DNA of 43,809 nucleotides. Origin: Micromonospora sp. AMSO31t (lineage in GTDB: Bacteria > Actinomycetota > Actinomycetes > Mycobacteriales > Micromonosporaceae). The notes beneath the pieces are model-generated. The model was not told the DNA's origin. It saw only the letters and a program-made list of their open reading frames with translations, and made no database searches. The stretch covers positions 1-43,809 of the forward strand of contig NZ_WBKT01000038.1 in NCBI RefSeq assembly GCF_008868175.1, given 5' to 3'. This document shows positions 28,312-36,112 of the stretch, in pieces. Each line of letters opens with the position of its first letter. The first letter of the stretch is position 1. The position numbers and the translations under genes were made by a program.

Positions 28312-29316
28312 GTGACCACGACCTGGCGCCACCTCCCCGCCTCCGCCCGGGAGATCGCCGAGGCCGCCACCGGGGCCGTGACCGCCGCCGCCGAACGGGA
28401 CGGTGAGACATACGCGCCCGCGGTGGAACGGCTCGCCTCCGCCGACCGGGCCGGGCTGGTGCTCGGCGGCGTGGTCCGGCTGCTGCTCGAGGAGAGCCAC
28501 CCGGACGGGCTGGACGGCGACGACGTCCGTCAGGTGCTGGAGCGGTGCGTCCGGTCCACCGCGGCCTGGTGGCCCGACGTCGACCCGCACGTGCTGCTCG
28601 TGCTGCTGGCGGGCGCGCTCGGCGTCTACGACCCGGGCGACGACGACGCGCCGCCGGACCCGGCCGCGATCGCCCGGCACGCCCCGCTGCTCGTCGCCGA
28701 CCTGCTGGCGGCCACCGGCCGGCCCCTGGCCGACTACCTGTCAGCCGCTTTCGCCGAGGTCGCCCGCACCGTCCAGGACGGTCACGGGCTGGCCGCGAGG
28801 AAGACGAACGCGGCGAGCAGCACCAGGTGCACACCGCCCTGGAGCACGGTCGCGCGGCCCGGCACCACGGTGAGCACGCCGGTCACCGCGGTCAGCGCGA
28901 GCAGCGTCATCTGGGTGCCGCCGAGGCCCAGCAGCAACGGGCCCTCCAGCCAGATCGAGGCCAGCGCTATGGCCGGGATGGTCAGGCCGATGCTGGCCAT
29001 GGCCGAACCGAGCGCCAGGTTGAGGCTGATCTGCACCCGGTCCCGGCGGGCCGCCCGGGCGGCGGCAAGGGTCTCCGGCAGCAGCACCAGCAGGGCGATG
29101 ACCACGCCGACGAACGCCTGCGGCAGGTTCGCCGCCTCCACACCCGCCTCGATCGCCGGGGAGATGGTCTTCGCGTCGCCGACCACCGCGACCAGCGCCA
29201 CCACGAGCAGCACCAGGCTGGCCAGGGCGGTACGCGTGGACGGCGGGTCGGCGTGCCCGTCGCCGTCGGCGTCCTCGGGGATGATGCTGCCCTCCTGCGT
29301 CACCGGCAGGAAGTAG
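28312..29316 (+). CDS. Unknown helical protein whose frame runs antisense into the antiporter gene
   Basis: I do not recognise the family. The credible part is residues 1-155, an Ala/Leu/Asp-rich helical region (TTTWRHLPASAREIAEAATGAV; LVLGGVVRLLLEESHPDGLDGDDV; WWPDVDPHVLLVLLAGALGVYDPGDDD). Its codon use is typical of the genome up to about 28785. No stop is met there: the frame continues to TAG at 29316 through the opposite strand of the Ca2+/H+ antiporter gene, where its sequence becomes Ser/Thr/Arg-rich and gene-unlike. The stop may have been lost, or a frameshift lies near 28780. CATGCT (28300-28305) may be a -10 box giving a leaderless mRNA starting at the GTG. Confidence 0.5.
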   Translation: MTTTWRHLPASAREIAEAATGAVTAAAERDGETYAPAVERLASADRAGLVLGGVVRLLLEESHPDGLDGDDVRQVLERCVRSTAAWWPDVDPHVLLVLLAGALGVYDPGDDDAPPDPAAIARHAPLLVADLLAATGRPLADYLSAAFAEVARTVQDGHGLAARKTNAASSTRCTPPWSTVARPGTTVSTPVTAVSASSVIWVPPRPSSNGPSSQIEASAMAGMVRPMLAMAEPSARLRLICTRSRRAARAAARVSGSSTSRAMTTPTNACGRFAASTPASIAGEMVFASPTTATSATTSSTRLARAVRVDGGSACPSPSASSGMMLPSCVTGRK

Positions 29317-29891
29317 TCGCGGTGCCGGCCGGTCTGCACCATCACGAACAGGCCGTACAGGGCGAGCGAGGCGACCGCCGCGAAGGCGAGCTGCGCGGGG
29401 GAGAACTGCGGGCCGGGCCGGCTGGTGAACGTCGGCACCACCAGGCTGAGGGTGGCGAGCGTGGCCACGGTGGCCAGCGCCCCGCCGGTGCCCTCGGGGT
29501 TGAACACCGCCACCCGCCGGCGCAACGCGCCGAGCAGCAGCGACAGGCCGAGGATCCCGTTGCAGGTGATCATCACGGCGGCGAAGACGGTGTCCCGGGC
29601 CAGCGCCTGCGTCTTGTCGCCGCCGCTGATCATCAGCGTGACGATCAGACCGACCTCGATCACGGTGACCGCCACGGCGAGCACCAGCGAGCCCAACGGC
29701 TCGCCCACCTTGTGCGCCACCACCTCGGCGTGGTGCACGGCGGCGAGCACCGCACCGGCGAGCAGCGCGGCCACCACCACGATCAGCGGGCCGGCCAGGT
29801 CCCTACCCCAGGTGGCCGCGAGCACCAGGACCGCGATCAGGGGTAGGAGGGTGGTCCAATCGGTCAGGCGGGATCGGATCATGGCGGCCAT
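28782..29891 (-). CDS. chaA: Ca2+/H+ (cation/proton) antiporter, CaCA family
   Basis: This is an inner-membrane exchanger that exports Ca2+ (or Na+/K+) against protons. The 369 residues show two homologous halves typical of CaCA exchangers. The first has HHAEVVAHKVGEPLGSLVLAVAVTVIEVGLIV and the second LLPETLAAARAARRDRVQISLNLALGSAMASIGLTIPAIAL, with the acidic transport residues in both. The halves are joined by an acidic hydrophilic loop (SIIPEDADGDGHADPP), and 10-11 transmembrane helices are expected. ATG codons at 29891 and 29882 are both possible. The 3' part is overlapped antisense by the frame at 28312-29316. Confidence 0.9.
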   Translation of the reverse strand: MAAMIRSRLTDWTTLLPLIAVLVLAATWGRDLAGPLIVVVAALLAGAVLAAVHHAEVVAHKVGEPLGSLVLAVAVTVIEVGLIVTLMISGGDKTQALARDTVFAAVMITCNGILGLSLLLGALRRRVAVFNPEGTGGALATVATLATLSLVVPTFTSRPGPQFSPAQLAFAAVASLALYGLFVMVQTGRHRDYFLPVTQEGSIIPEDADGDGHADPPSTRTALASLVLLVVALVAVVGDAKTISPAIEAGVEAANLPQAFVGVVIALLVLLPETLAAARAARRDRVQISLNLALGSAMASIGLTIPAIALASIWLEGPLLLGLGGTQMTLLALTAVTGVLTVVPGRATVLQGGVHLVLLAAFVFLAASP

Positions 29892-30011
29892 GCATCAACC
29901 TTGCCAGGAAGACGGATCAACTGCCCGTGGCGAGACGCTTGCGATCCGGCGCCGGTTCGGCTACGGGCTGCCGTGAGCCCCGGCACAGTGTCCGGTGGGA
30001 TCGCAAAGCAG

Positions 30012-30045
30012 AGAGGCCGCACCCGGTGAACCGGATACGGCCTCT
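30012..30045 (-). terminator. Hairpin downstream of tRNA-Pro
   Basis: AGAGGCCG (30012-30019) and CGGCCTCT (30038-30045) form the outer stem, and CCGG/CCGG an inner one. On the minus strand it comes just after the 3' CCA of the tRNA, so it is the likely tRNA terminator. Confidence 0.7.
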
Positions 30046-30051
30046 TACCTC

Positions 30052-30128
<77 letters not shown>

Positions 30129-30142
30129 AGGCGTGCCGACAA

Positions 30143-30170
30143 ATAGTAGCCCACCCGCTCCGATGGTCAA
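30143..30170 (-). promoter_or_regulatory. Housekeeping-sigma promoter of tRNA-Pro
   Basis: On the minus strand TTGACC (30165-30170) and TACTAT (30143-30148) are separated by 16 bases. Transcription would begin about 7 bases further, close to the mature 5' end at 30128. This is the best -35/-10 pair seen in the window. Confidence 0.75.
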
Positions 30171-30199
30171 ACTCCGTACCCCCCGCGCCGACCCAGGCC

Positions 30200-30251
30200 C
30201 AGATCTTGGTAGCTACCGGCCCCTCAAGGGGCCGTTTCCCACCAAGATCTG
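30200..30251. repeat. Nested palindrome with CAGATCTTGGT termini
   Basis: CAGATCTTGGT (30200-30210) and ACCAAGATCTG (30241-30251) form a perfect 11-base terminal inverted repeat. Inside is CGGCCCCT/AGGGGCCG (30217-30234) with almost no loop. It sits 13 bases after the end of the minus-strand phosphoesterase gene, so it can act as its terminator. It resembles the element at 39250-39317 in design and in its GATCTTG/CAAGATC ends. Confidence 0.75.
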
Positions 30252-30264
30252 CGAGCCGGTGCGG

Positions 30265-31158
30265 TCAGCGGGGGATCAGGGTCAGGATGGTCGCCTCGGG
30301 TGGGCAGGCGAAGCGCACCGGCGCGGTGGGATGGGTGCCCAGGCCGGCCGAGACGTGCAGCCAGGAGTCGGAGCCGGGCCAGCGGTGCAGCCCGCGCGCC
30401 ATCGACCGGGGCAACCCGCAGTTGGTGACCAGCGCGCCGTAGCCGGGCACGCAGACCTGTCCACCGTGGGTGTGCCCGGCGAGCAGGAGCCCGAAGCCGT
30501 CGGCGGCCATCCGGTCCAGCACGGCCGGCTCCGGGGAGTGGGCCAGGGCGATGGAGAGCGCCGCGCCCGTGCTGACCGGCCCTTCCACGGCCGCCCAGTC
30601 GTCCCGCTCGATGTGCGGGTCGTCCACGCCGGCCAGTTCGATCTCCCGGCCCCCGGCCTTCAGGGTGGTCCGCGCGTTGTTGAGGTCCACCCAGCCGGCG
30701 CCGGTGAAGACGTCGCGCAGCTCCTCGTACGGCAGCGGCACGCCCTCGGTGTACTCCCGGTCCGGCAGGAAGTAGGTGAACGGGTTCTTCAGGACCGGCC
30801 CGGTGTAGTCGTTGGAGCCGAAGACGAAGGCGCCGGGCAGGTCGAGCAGCGGCTGCAGGGCGCGCAGCACGCCCGGCACGGCCTCCGGGTGGGCCATGTT
30901 GTCCCCGGTGACCACCACGAGATCGGGGTCGAGGGCGGCCAGCGAGGCCACCCAGTCCTGCTTGCGCCGCTGGTCGGGCATCATGTGCAGGTCCGACAGG
31001 TGCAGTACGCGCAGCGGCTCGGCGTCGGTCGGGAGCACCGGTACGTCGTACCGGCGCAGGGTGAACATGTTGCGCTCGATGAGCGACGCGTACGCCAGGG
31101 TGGCCGCCCCGGCGGCGACGGTGCCGGCCGTGAGCCGGAATAGTGTGCGCTTTCGCAT
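30265..31158 (-). CDS. Membrane-anchored metallophosphoesterase (Rv3683-like)
   Basis: This calcineurin-like phosphoesterase is of the YkuE/Rv3683 group. The 297 residues begin with a basic N-terminus and one hydrophobic anchor (KRTLFRLTAGTVAAGAATLAYASLIE). The metal-site blocks are HLSDLHM, VVTGDNMAHPE, FGSNDYTGP, ALAHSPEP and LLAGHTHGGQVCVPGYGAL. The N of the usual GNHD is present as GSND. In YkuE-like enzymes the substrate is UDP-diacylglucosamine or an unknown lipid; here it is open. The ATG at 31158 is chosen; the upstream extension has no start signal. It is divergent from YqeY and near ponA2, as in mycobacteria. Confidence 0.87.
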   Translation of the reverse strand: MRKRTLFRLTAGTVAAGAATLAYASLIERNMFTLRRYDVPVLPTDAEPLRVLHLSDLHMMPDQRRKQDWVASLAALDPDLVVVTGDNMAHPEAVPGVLRALQPLLDLPGAFVFGSNDYTGPVLKNPFTYFLPDREYTEGVPLPYEELRDVFTGAGWVDLNNARTTLKAGGREIELAGVDDPHIERDDWAAVEGPVSTGAALSIALAHSPEPAVLDRMAADGFGLLLAGHTHGGQVCVPGYGALVTNCGLPRSMARGLHRWPGSDSWLHVSAGLGTHPTAPVRFACPPEATILTLIPR

Positions 31159-31169
31159 GGCGTTCAGGG

Positions 31170-31175
31170 TAGTTT
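31170..31175 (+). promoter_or_regulatory. Probable -10 box of the YqeY gene, leaderless
   Basis: TAGTTT lies 8 bases before the YqeY ATG. No ribosome site stands between them, so the mRNA probably starts at or next to the ATG. Confidence 0.45.
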
Positions 31176-31183
31176 GACCGTCC

Positions 31184-31639
31184 ATGAGCACGCTGAAGGA
31201 CCGCCTCACCGCCGACATGCGCGCCGCCCTCAAGGCGCGCGACGAGCTGACCACCTCCACGCTGCGGATGGCCCTCGCGGCCGTGGGCAACGCCGAGGTC
31301 GCCGGCCGGGAGAAGCGCGAGCTGAGTGACGACGAGGTGCTGGCGGTGCTGACCAAGGAGGCGAAGAAGCGCCGCGAGGCGGCGACCGCCTTCGCGGACG
31401 CGGGTCGCGCGGAGCAGGCCGGCAAGGAGACCGCCGAGGGTGAGGTGCTGGAGCGCTACCTGCCGAAGCAGCTCTCCGACGGCGAGCTGGCCGAGCTGGT
31501 CTCGGGGGCGCTCGCCGCGGGCGGCTTCACCGGCAAGGCGCAGATGGGCCCGGCCATGAAGGCGGCGCAGGCCGCGGTGGCGGGTCGGGCCGAGGGTGGC
31601 CGGGTCGCCGCGGAGGTCCGCCGCCAGCTCGGTCTCTGA
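31184..31639 (+). CDS. GatB/YqeY domain protein
   Basis: This small conserved protein is related to the tail domain of the GatB subunit of tRNA-dependent amidotransferase. It probably interacts with tRNA or a tRNA-bound enzyme, but its role is not established. The 151 residues show the family pattern: LKDRLTADMRAALKARDELTTSTLRMALAAVGNAEVAGRE, then VLTKEAKKRREAATAFADAGR, EVLERYLPKQLSDGEL and GPAMKAAQAAVAGRAEGGRVAAEVRRQL. The length is normal. It is monocistronic, with its own terminator. Confidence 0.93.
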   Translation: MSTLKDRLTADMRAALKARDELTTSTLRMALAAVGNAEVAGREKRELSDDEVLAVLTKEAKKRREAATAFADAGRAEQAGKETAEGEVLERYLPKQLSDGELAELVSGALAAGGFTGKAQMGPAMKAAQAAVAGRAEGGRVAAEVRRQLGL

Positions 31640-31659
31640 CCGCACCCCTTCGACGACGA

Positions 31660-31693
31660 AGCGGGCGGGCACCCGGTGGGGTGCCCGCCCGCT
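31660..31693. terminator. Strong bidirectional hairpin terminator
   Basis: AGCGGGCGGGCACCC (31660-31674) pairs perfectly over 15 bases with GGGTGCCCGCCCGCT (31679-31693) around a GGTG loop. It lies between the convergent YqeY and penicillin-binding protein genes. Confidence 0.9.
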
Positions 31694-31706
31694 GGCGTTG
31701 CTCGGG

Positions 31707-34157
31707 TCAGCCGCGCGGTCGGCCCGGGCGGCCCTGGTTGGGCGGCGGTGGGACCGCCGGCCCGCCGGGGCCGGTGCTGGTGCCGGGCTTCGGCTGGCCA
31801 CCGCCGGCGCTCACCTCGATCATCACCACGCCGCCCTTGATGGTGCGCCCGTCCGGGCTGGTGCCGGCCGCGGTGCCCACCGGGCACTCCGACGGGACCT
31901 TGCCGTCGGAGACCACCGGCTCGAAGCCCGCGCCGCGCAGCCGCGACTTGGCGGTTTCGACGGACTCGCACTTCACCCCGGGGATCGAGCGCTGGTCGCC
32001 CTCGATGATCTTCCCGCTCGGCGGGGTGAAGTTCATCCGCTCCTTGCCCCTCATGGCGTCGCGGAGCGTCTGGTAGACCGCCGGGTTGATGCCCCAGGCC
32101 ACCTCGTTGTGCTTCATCCGCTGGTTGGTCTGCGGCCAGTCCGGGTCGGCCTCGATGCCGGCCACCGCGTACTGCCTGGTCATGGCGACCAGGGCGGAGG
32201 TCTTGTCCCCGTCGGTGGTGCCGGACTTGCCGGCCACCGGGGCGTCGACGATGCCGCGGACGTTGCCCGCGGTGCCGTTCTTGCACTTCGAGGTCGACGA
32301 GCGGTCACCCACCGGGCAGCGCGCCGCGTCCACGGCGGCCCGGGCCACCTGCGTGCTGATCCGCTGCTCGCAGCGCGGGTTGGCGATGTCCAGCTTCTCG
32401 CCGTCCGGGCCCCGGATCTCCTGGACCGGGATCGGCTCGCAGTATTTCCCGTCGGCCGCCAGGGTGGCGTACGCGTTGGCCAGCTCCAGCGGAGTGGTCT
32501 GCGAGACGCCCAGGGTGAACGCGCCCCACTGGTGCGCGGCGTCCTTGTTCGAGGCGAACTTGGCGTCGTTGGAGGCGCGGAAGGTGATGCCCAGCTTCTC
32601 GGCGGCCTTCACCACGTTCTCCGCGCCGACCCGCTGCTGGAGTTCGACGAAGAAGGTGTTGACCGAGGCGCCGAAGGCGCTCCACATGTTGTGCACGCCC
32701 GCCATCGACTTCCCGGCGTTCTGCGGGCAGTAGAAGTGCGTGCCCTTGCAGGCGGCCGGGTTGCCGGAGTCGATAATGTATTCCGACTTGAACTGGTGCT
32801 GCGCGTTGATGGTGTAGCTGAGCGGGTAGCCCTTCTCCAGGGCCGCCACCAGCGTGAAGATCTTGAACGTCGAGCCGGCCTGGTAGCCGGTGATGCCGCC
32901 GCCGCCGCTGACCAGCGGGTTGACCGTGTTCGGGCGGCTGCCCCGGATCTTCTTCTTGGCCTTCTTCGGGTCGCTGGAGATCTTGTTCTGCGGGTGGTCC
33001 GGGTCGTCGAGCTTGAAGTTCCGGTTGACCGCGATGGCGCGGACCCGCCCGCTGCCCGGCTCGACGGCGGCCACCATCCGGGCGGCCGTCGCGTCCTCCT
33101 TCAGTTGGTTGCGGACCGCCTTGTCCGCGCCCTTCTGCGCCTGCACGTCGAGCGAGGTGGTGATGGTGTAGCCACCGCTCTTCAGCCGCCGCTCCCGGTC
33201 GTAGGAGGTGGCGCCGAAGGTCTCCTGCTGCAGCCACCAGCGGTAGAAGTAGTCGCAGAAGAAGCCCCAGGAGCGGGTGTTGGTGGCGACGCAGCCGTTC
33301 GGCGTGCGCTTCTTCGCCACCTTGAGCTTGATCTGCTTGGCCTGGTCGGCCTGCTCCTTGGTGATGGCGCCGGTCTGCACCATGTTGTCGATGACGTAGT
33401 CGCGCCGGCCGACCGCGTCCGGGTAGCCGGCCGTGGTGGTGGGGTCGAACGCGGTGGGCGCCTTCACCAGGCCGGCGAGCATCGCCGACTCCTGGATGTC
33501 GAGCTTGCTCGGCGGCTTGTTGAAGTAGACCTGGCTGGCGGCGTAGATGCCGTACGCGCCGTTGCCGAAGGCGGCGATGTTCAGGTAGCGCTCCAGGATC
33601 TCGTCCTTGGAGAGCTCCTTGTCGATCTGGAGCGCGTAGCGCATCTCGCGGAGCTTGCGGGCGCTGGTGTCCTCGGTCGCGGCCACCACGTCGGCCGGGT
33701 GGGTGGCCGAGTAGGAGATGGCGAGCCGGACGTACTGCATGGTGAGCGTCGACGCGCCCTGCCGCGAGTTCGTCCCGGACTGGTTGTTGACGAACGCCCG
33801 GGCCACACCGTTGAGGTCCACGCCGTTGTGCTTGTAGAAGTCGTGGTCCTCGGCCGCGATGATGGCCTTCTGCATGATCGGCGCGATGTCCTTGAGCTTC
33901 ACGTCGCGCCGGTTCTCGTCGTACATAGTGGCCAGCGGCGTCCTACCGTCGGAGGCCAGCAGGTAGGTGATCTGCGGGGCCCGGGCCACCGTCAGTTCGG
34001 TGGGGAGCGCGCCGAAGGTTTCGGCCCCCGCCTTGGCGGCAAGTCCGGACATCGCCACCGCGGGGAAGGCCGCCGCGGCGACCACCACGCCGGCCAACAG
34101 GCCACAGATGAGTAGCGATGCGGCGTTGGTCAGCACGTTGTGGTCACGTTTCCGCAT
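31707..34157 (-). CDS. ponA2: Class A penicillin-binding protein with PASTA domain (PonA2-like)
   Basis: This bifunctional peptidoglycan synthase is anchored by one N-terminal helix (about 10-36). The GT51 transglycosylase domain has AIIAAEDHDFYKHNGVD with catalytic Glu103, and RQGASTLTMQYVR. The transpeptidase domain has the acylated Ser429 in STFK, SVN at 498-500 and KSGT at 644-647. One PASTA domain (about 727-783) is followed by a Gly/Pro-rich tail. The product is 816 residues. The ATG at 34157 follows GAGGTGA; the longer in-frame start lacks support. It is divergent from wblA, as ponA2 and whiB4 are in mycobacteria. A GGGGAA/TTCCCC repeat (34204-34217) lies in its promoter region. Confidence 0.94.
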   Translation of the reverse strand: MRKRDHNVLTNAASLLICGLLAGVVVAAAAFPAVAMSGLAAKAGAETFGALPTELTVARAPQITYLLASDGRTPLATMYDENRRDVKLKDIAPIMQKAIIAAEDHDFYKHNGVDLNGVARAFVNNQSGTNSRQGASTLTMQYVRLAISYSATHPADVVAATEDTSARKLREMRYALQIDKELSKDEILERYLNIAAFGNGAYGIYAASQVYFNKPPSKLDIQESAMLAGLVKAPTAFDPTTTAGYPDAVGRRDYVIDNMVQTGAITKEQADQAKQIKLKVAKKRTPNGCVATNTRSWGFFCDYFYRWWLQQETFGATSYDRERRLKSGGYTITTSLDVQAQKGADKAVRNQLKEDATAARMVAAVEPGSGRVRAIAVNRNFKLDDPDHPQNKISSDPKKAKKKIRGSRPNTVNPLVSGGGGITGYQAGSTFKIFTLVAALEKGYPLSYTINAQHQFKSEYIIDSGNPAACKGTHFYCPQNAGKSMAGVHNMWSAFGASVNTFFVELQQRVGAENVVKAAEKLGITFRASNDAKFASNKDAAHQWGAFTLGVSQTTPLELANAYATLAADGKYCEPIPVQEIRGPDGEKLDIANPRCEQRISTQVARAAVDAARCPVGDRSSTSKCKNGTAGNVRGIVDAPVAGKSGTTDGDKTSALVAMTRQYAVAGIEADPDWPQTNQRMKHNEVAWGINPAVYQTLRDAMRGKERMNFTPPSGKIIEGDQRSIPGVKCESVETAKSRLRGAGFEPVVSDGKVPSECPVGTAAGTSPDGRTIKGGVVMIEVSAGGGQPKPGTSTGPGGPAVPPPPNQGRPGRPRG

Positions 34158-34560
34158 CCAGGTCACCTCGACAGGGTACGCGAGTAGGGAACGAGGGGCG
34201 CGCGGGGAAGTTTCCCCATTTCCTGCGCGCGCCGGCCTCGTTGTGCTAAACGCACGAACCCCGGTGCGTGGTTGCGTGAAACCTGGCAGAAGTCTCCTCC
34301 GAACGGAGGAGTGGCGCAGCGTTTTCACCTACCCCGGCGGGGTAGACGGCGGGCGAAAGCCCGGGAAGCCGGGAGTGTCCGGAATGATGGATTTCGCCGA
34401 CAACGTTGCGTAATCAGGCGACTACACAGCATGATGGTGGCGGCGACAGCAGCCACACGTCGTCCGCGCCGCCCTGGGGAGGCCGGCCCGGACGACCGGG
34501 GGGAAATTCGACGGCTGGTCGCGCGAAGTCGGTAGGTACAGCAAGGGGGGACGTGTACAG
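34158..34560. other. 403-base divergent region between ponA2-like gene and wblA
   Basis: This region holds the promoters of both genes and no credible gene. The ponA2 side has the inverted repeat GGGGAA-GT-TTCCCC (34204-34217) and GTGC-TAAAC-GCAC near 34246. The wblA side holds three successive hairpins (34294-34363). A further CCGG/CCGG repeat is at 34369-34382. The frame at 34272-34535 lacks coding character. Confidence 0.5.
34294..34363 (+). promoter_or_regulatory. Structured leader or small RNA candidate upstream of wblA
   Basis: Three tidy hairpins follow one another: CTCCTCC-GAAC-GGAGGAG (34294-34311), CTACCCC-GGC-GGGGTAG (34329-34345) and CGGGC-GAAA-GCCCG (34350-34363, GNRA tetraloop). 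They end about 200 bases before the wblA ATG on the coding strand. I do not recognise a known riboswitch class. GGAGGAG could mimic a ribosome site. Confidence 0.45.
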
Positions 34561-34881
34561 ATGGGCATGATCACTGACTGGCCGTCACTGGCGGCGTGTC
34601 AGAACGGGGACCCGGACGCGTTGTTCGTACAGGGCGCCGAACAGAACGTGGCGAAGAGGATCTGCCGGAGCTGCCCAGTTCGGTACGAGTGCCTGGCCGA
34701 CGCGCTCGACAACCGGATCGAGTTCGGTGTGTGGGGTGGCATGACCGAACGCGAGCGCCGGGCGCTGCTGCGGCGCCATCCGCAGGTCACCAGCTGGCGC
34801 AAGATGTTCGAGGCGGCCATGAAGAAGAACGCCAAGGAGAAGGCCGGTCGGGACAAGGTCCTCGTGACCACGGCCAACTGA
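34561..34881 (+). CDS. wblA: WhiB-family iron-sulfur regulator, WblA/WhiB4 type
   Basis: WhiB proteins bind a [4Fe-4S] cluster sensitive to NO and O2 and act with the principal sigma factor. WblA controls development and antibiotic production in Streptomyces, and WhiB4 the oxidative response in mycobacteria. The 106 residues carry the four cluster ligands Cys13, Cys35, Cys38 and Cys44 (C-x21-C-x2-C-x5-C). The conserved ECLADALDNRIEFGVWGGMTERERRALLRRHP block is diagnostic of this subgroup, and the tail is Lys/Arg-rich. GGGGGG lies 10-16 bases before the ATG. Neighbours (ponA2 divergent, ArsA genes convergent) agree with whiB4 synteny. Confidence 0.95.
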   Translation: MGMITDWPSLAACQNGDPDALFVQGAEQNVAKRICRSCPVRYECLADALDNRIEFGVWGGMTERERRALLRRHPQVTSWRKMFEAAMKKNAKEKAGRDKVLVTTAN

Positions 34882-34899
34882 CCGACGCGCCGGTCGGTC
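34880..34899. terminator. Short hairpin between convergent wblA and ArsA gene
   Basis: GACCGAC (34880-34886) and GTCGGTC (34893-34899) form a 7-pair stem starting in the wblA stop codon. It fills most of the 25-base gap and may serve both genes. Confidence 0.4.
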
Positions 34900-34906
34900 G
34901 CGCCGC

Positions 34907-36055
34907 TCAGTGCCGGCTGATCGCCTCGCCGATCGTCCGCAGCCCGTCGACGTCGTGCACGTCGGCGGGCTGCGCCGTCACCGACACCGCCGGCACCGCC
35001 GGGAACGCCTCGGTGAACCGGGCCGCCACCCGCTCCTCGCGTGCCGCCTGCTCGGCGAGCGTGGCGTGCGCCCGCAGCACCTCGGCGGTGCGCTCGTGCC
35101 CGCCCGCACCCGCCAGCCGCTCGGCCGCGGCCAGACTGTCCGCCGCGGACAGGTCCGGCACCGCCGGCCGGTGCACCCGGTTGAGCACCAGGCCGGCGAG
35201 CGGCATCCGCTCGGCGCCCAGCCGGCCGGCGAAGTAGGCGGCCTCGCGGACGGCGTCCGGCTCCGGCGCCGCGACCAGCAGGAACGCCGTCTCCCGGGCC
35301 TGGAGGATGCGGTACGTCTGCTCGGCCCGCTGCCGGAACCCGCCGAACATGGAGTCCAGCGCGGCCACGAAGCCGGACAGGTCGGTGAGCAGCTGCGCGC
35401 CGACCACCTTCTGCACCACCTTCGAGAACATCCCGAAGCTGGCCGTCACCAGGCTGAACATGCTCCGCCCGCCGCTGCGGGCCGGTGCGAGCAGCAGCCG
35501 CAGCATCCGCCCGTCGAGGAAGCGGGAGAGCCGTGCCGGCGCGTCCAGGAAGTCGAGCGCCGAGCGGGACGGCGGGGTGTCCACCACGATGAGGTCCCAC
35601 TCGCCCCGGGCGTGCAGCTGACCCAGCTTCTCCATCGCCATGTATTCCTGCGTGCCCGCGAAGGTGGAGCTCATGGCCTGGTAGAACGGGTTGGCGAAGA
35701 TCTCCGCCGCCTTCGCCGGGTCGGTGTGCTGGAGCACCACGTCGTCGAAGGTGCGCTTCATGTCGAGCATCATGGCGTGCAACTGGCCGCCGCTGGACTC
35801 GACGTCGATCCCCTTGACCTGGCGTGGGGTGTTGTCCAGCTCGGTGAGGCCGAGCGACTGGGCCAGCCGGCGGGCCGGGTCGATGGTGAGCACCACCGTC
35901 CGCCGGCCGTGCCGCTCGGCCGCCCGCAGCGCCAGCGCCGCCGCGGTGGTCGTCTTGCCCACTCCGCCCGCCCCGCAGCAGACCACGATCCGTACGCCCG
36001 GATCGGCGAGGATCTGGTCGACGTCCAGCGGTGGCGCCGCGTCTTCGGAAGGCAC
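34907..36055 (-). CDS. ArsA-like anion-transporting/GET3-family ATPase (Rv3680-like)
   Basis: This is a SIMIBI-class P-loop ATPase of the ArsA/GET3 family. The 382 residues show a deviant Walker A GGVGKTTTAAALALRAAERHG, switch I-like TIDPARRLAQSLGL and switch II IVVDTPPSRSALDFLDAP. The ArsA signature DTAP is replaced by DTPP, and no metal-binding Cys triad is seen, so arsenite export is unlikely. In mycobacteria the homologous pair has been linked to redox stress tolerance next to whiB4. GTG at 36055 or TTG at 36058 could start it. It lies 57 bases behind its paralogue, so they form an operon and probably a heterodimer. Confidence 0.88.
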   Translation of the reverse strand: MPSEDAAPPLDVDQILADPGVRIVVCCGAGGVGKTTTAAALALRAAERHGRRTVVLTIDPARRLAQSLGLTELDNTPRQVKGIDVESSGGQLHAMMLDMKRTFDDVVLQHTDPAKAAEIFANPFYQAMSSTFAGTQEYMAMEKLGQLHARGEWDLIVVDTPPSRSALDFLDAPARLSRFLDGRMLRLLLAPARSGGRSMFSLVTASFGMFSKVVQKVVGAQLLTDLSGFVAALDSMFGGFRQRAEQTYRILQARETAFLLVAAPEPDAVREAAYFAGRLGAERMPLAGLVLNRVHRPAVPDLSAADSLAAAERLAGAGGHERTAEVLRAHATLAEQAAREERVAARFTEAFPAVPAVSVTAQPADVHDVDGLRTIGEAISRH

Positions 36056-36112
36056 CAATCGAGCGTATCGGTCTCGAGGGTCTCTCTGCTCCGTGCCGGC
36101 CGCAGGTGTGAG

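Noticed and set aside
34329..34385. Cobalamin or cyclic-dinucleotide riboswitch upstream of wblA
   Set aside because: GGGAAGCCGG recalls part of the B12 box region, but the conserved B12 box (GCCACTG) and the other class signatures are missing.
34272..34535. 87-codon frame upstream of wblA
   Set aside because: It covers the hairpin array, lacks a ribosome site and is Arg-rich without pattern.
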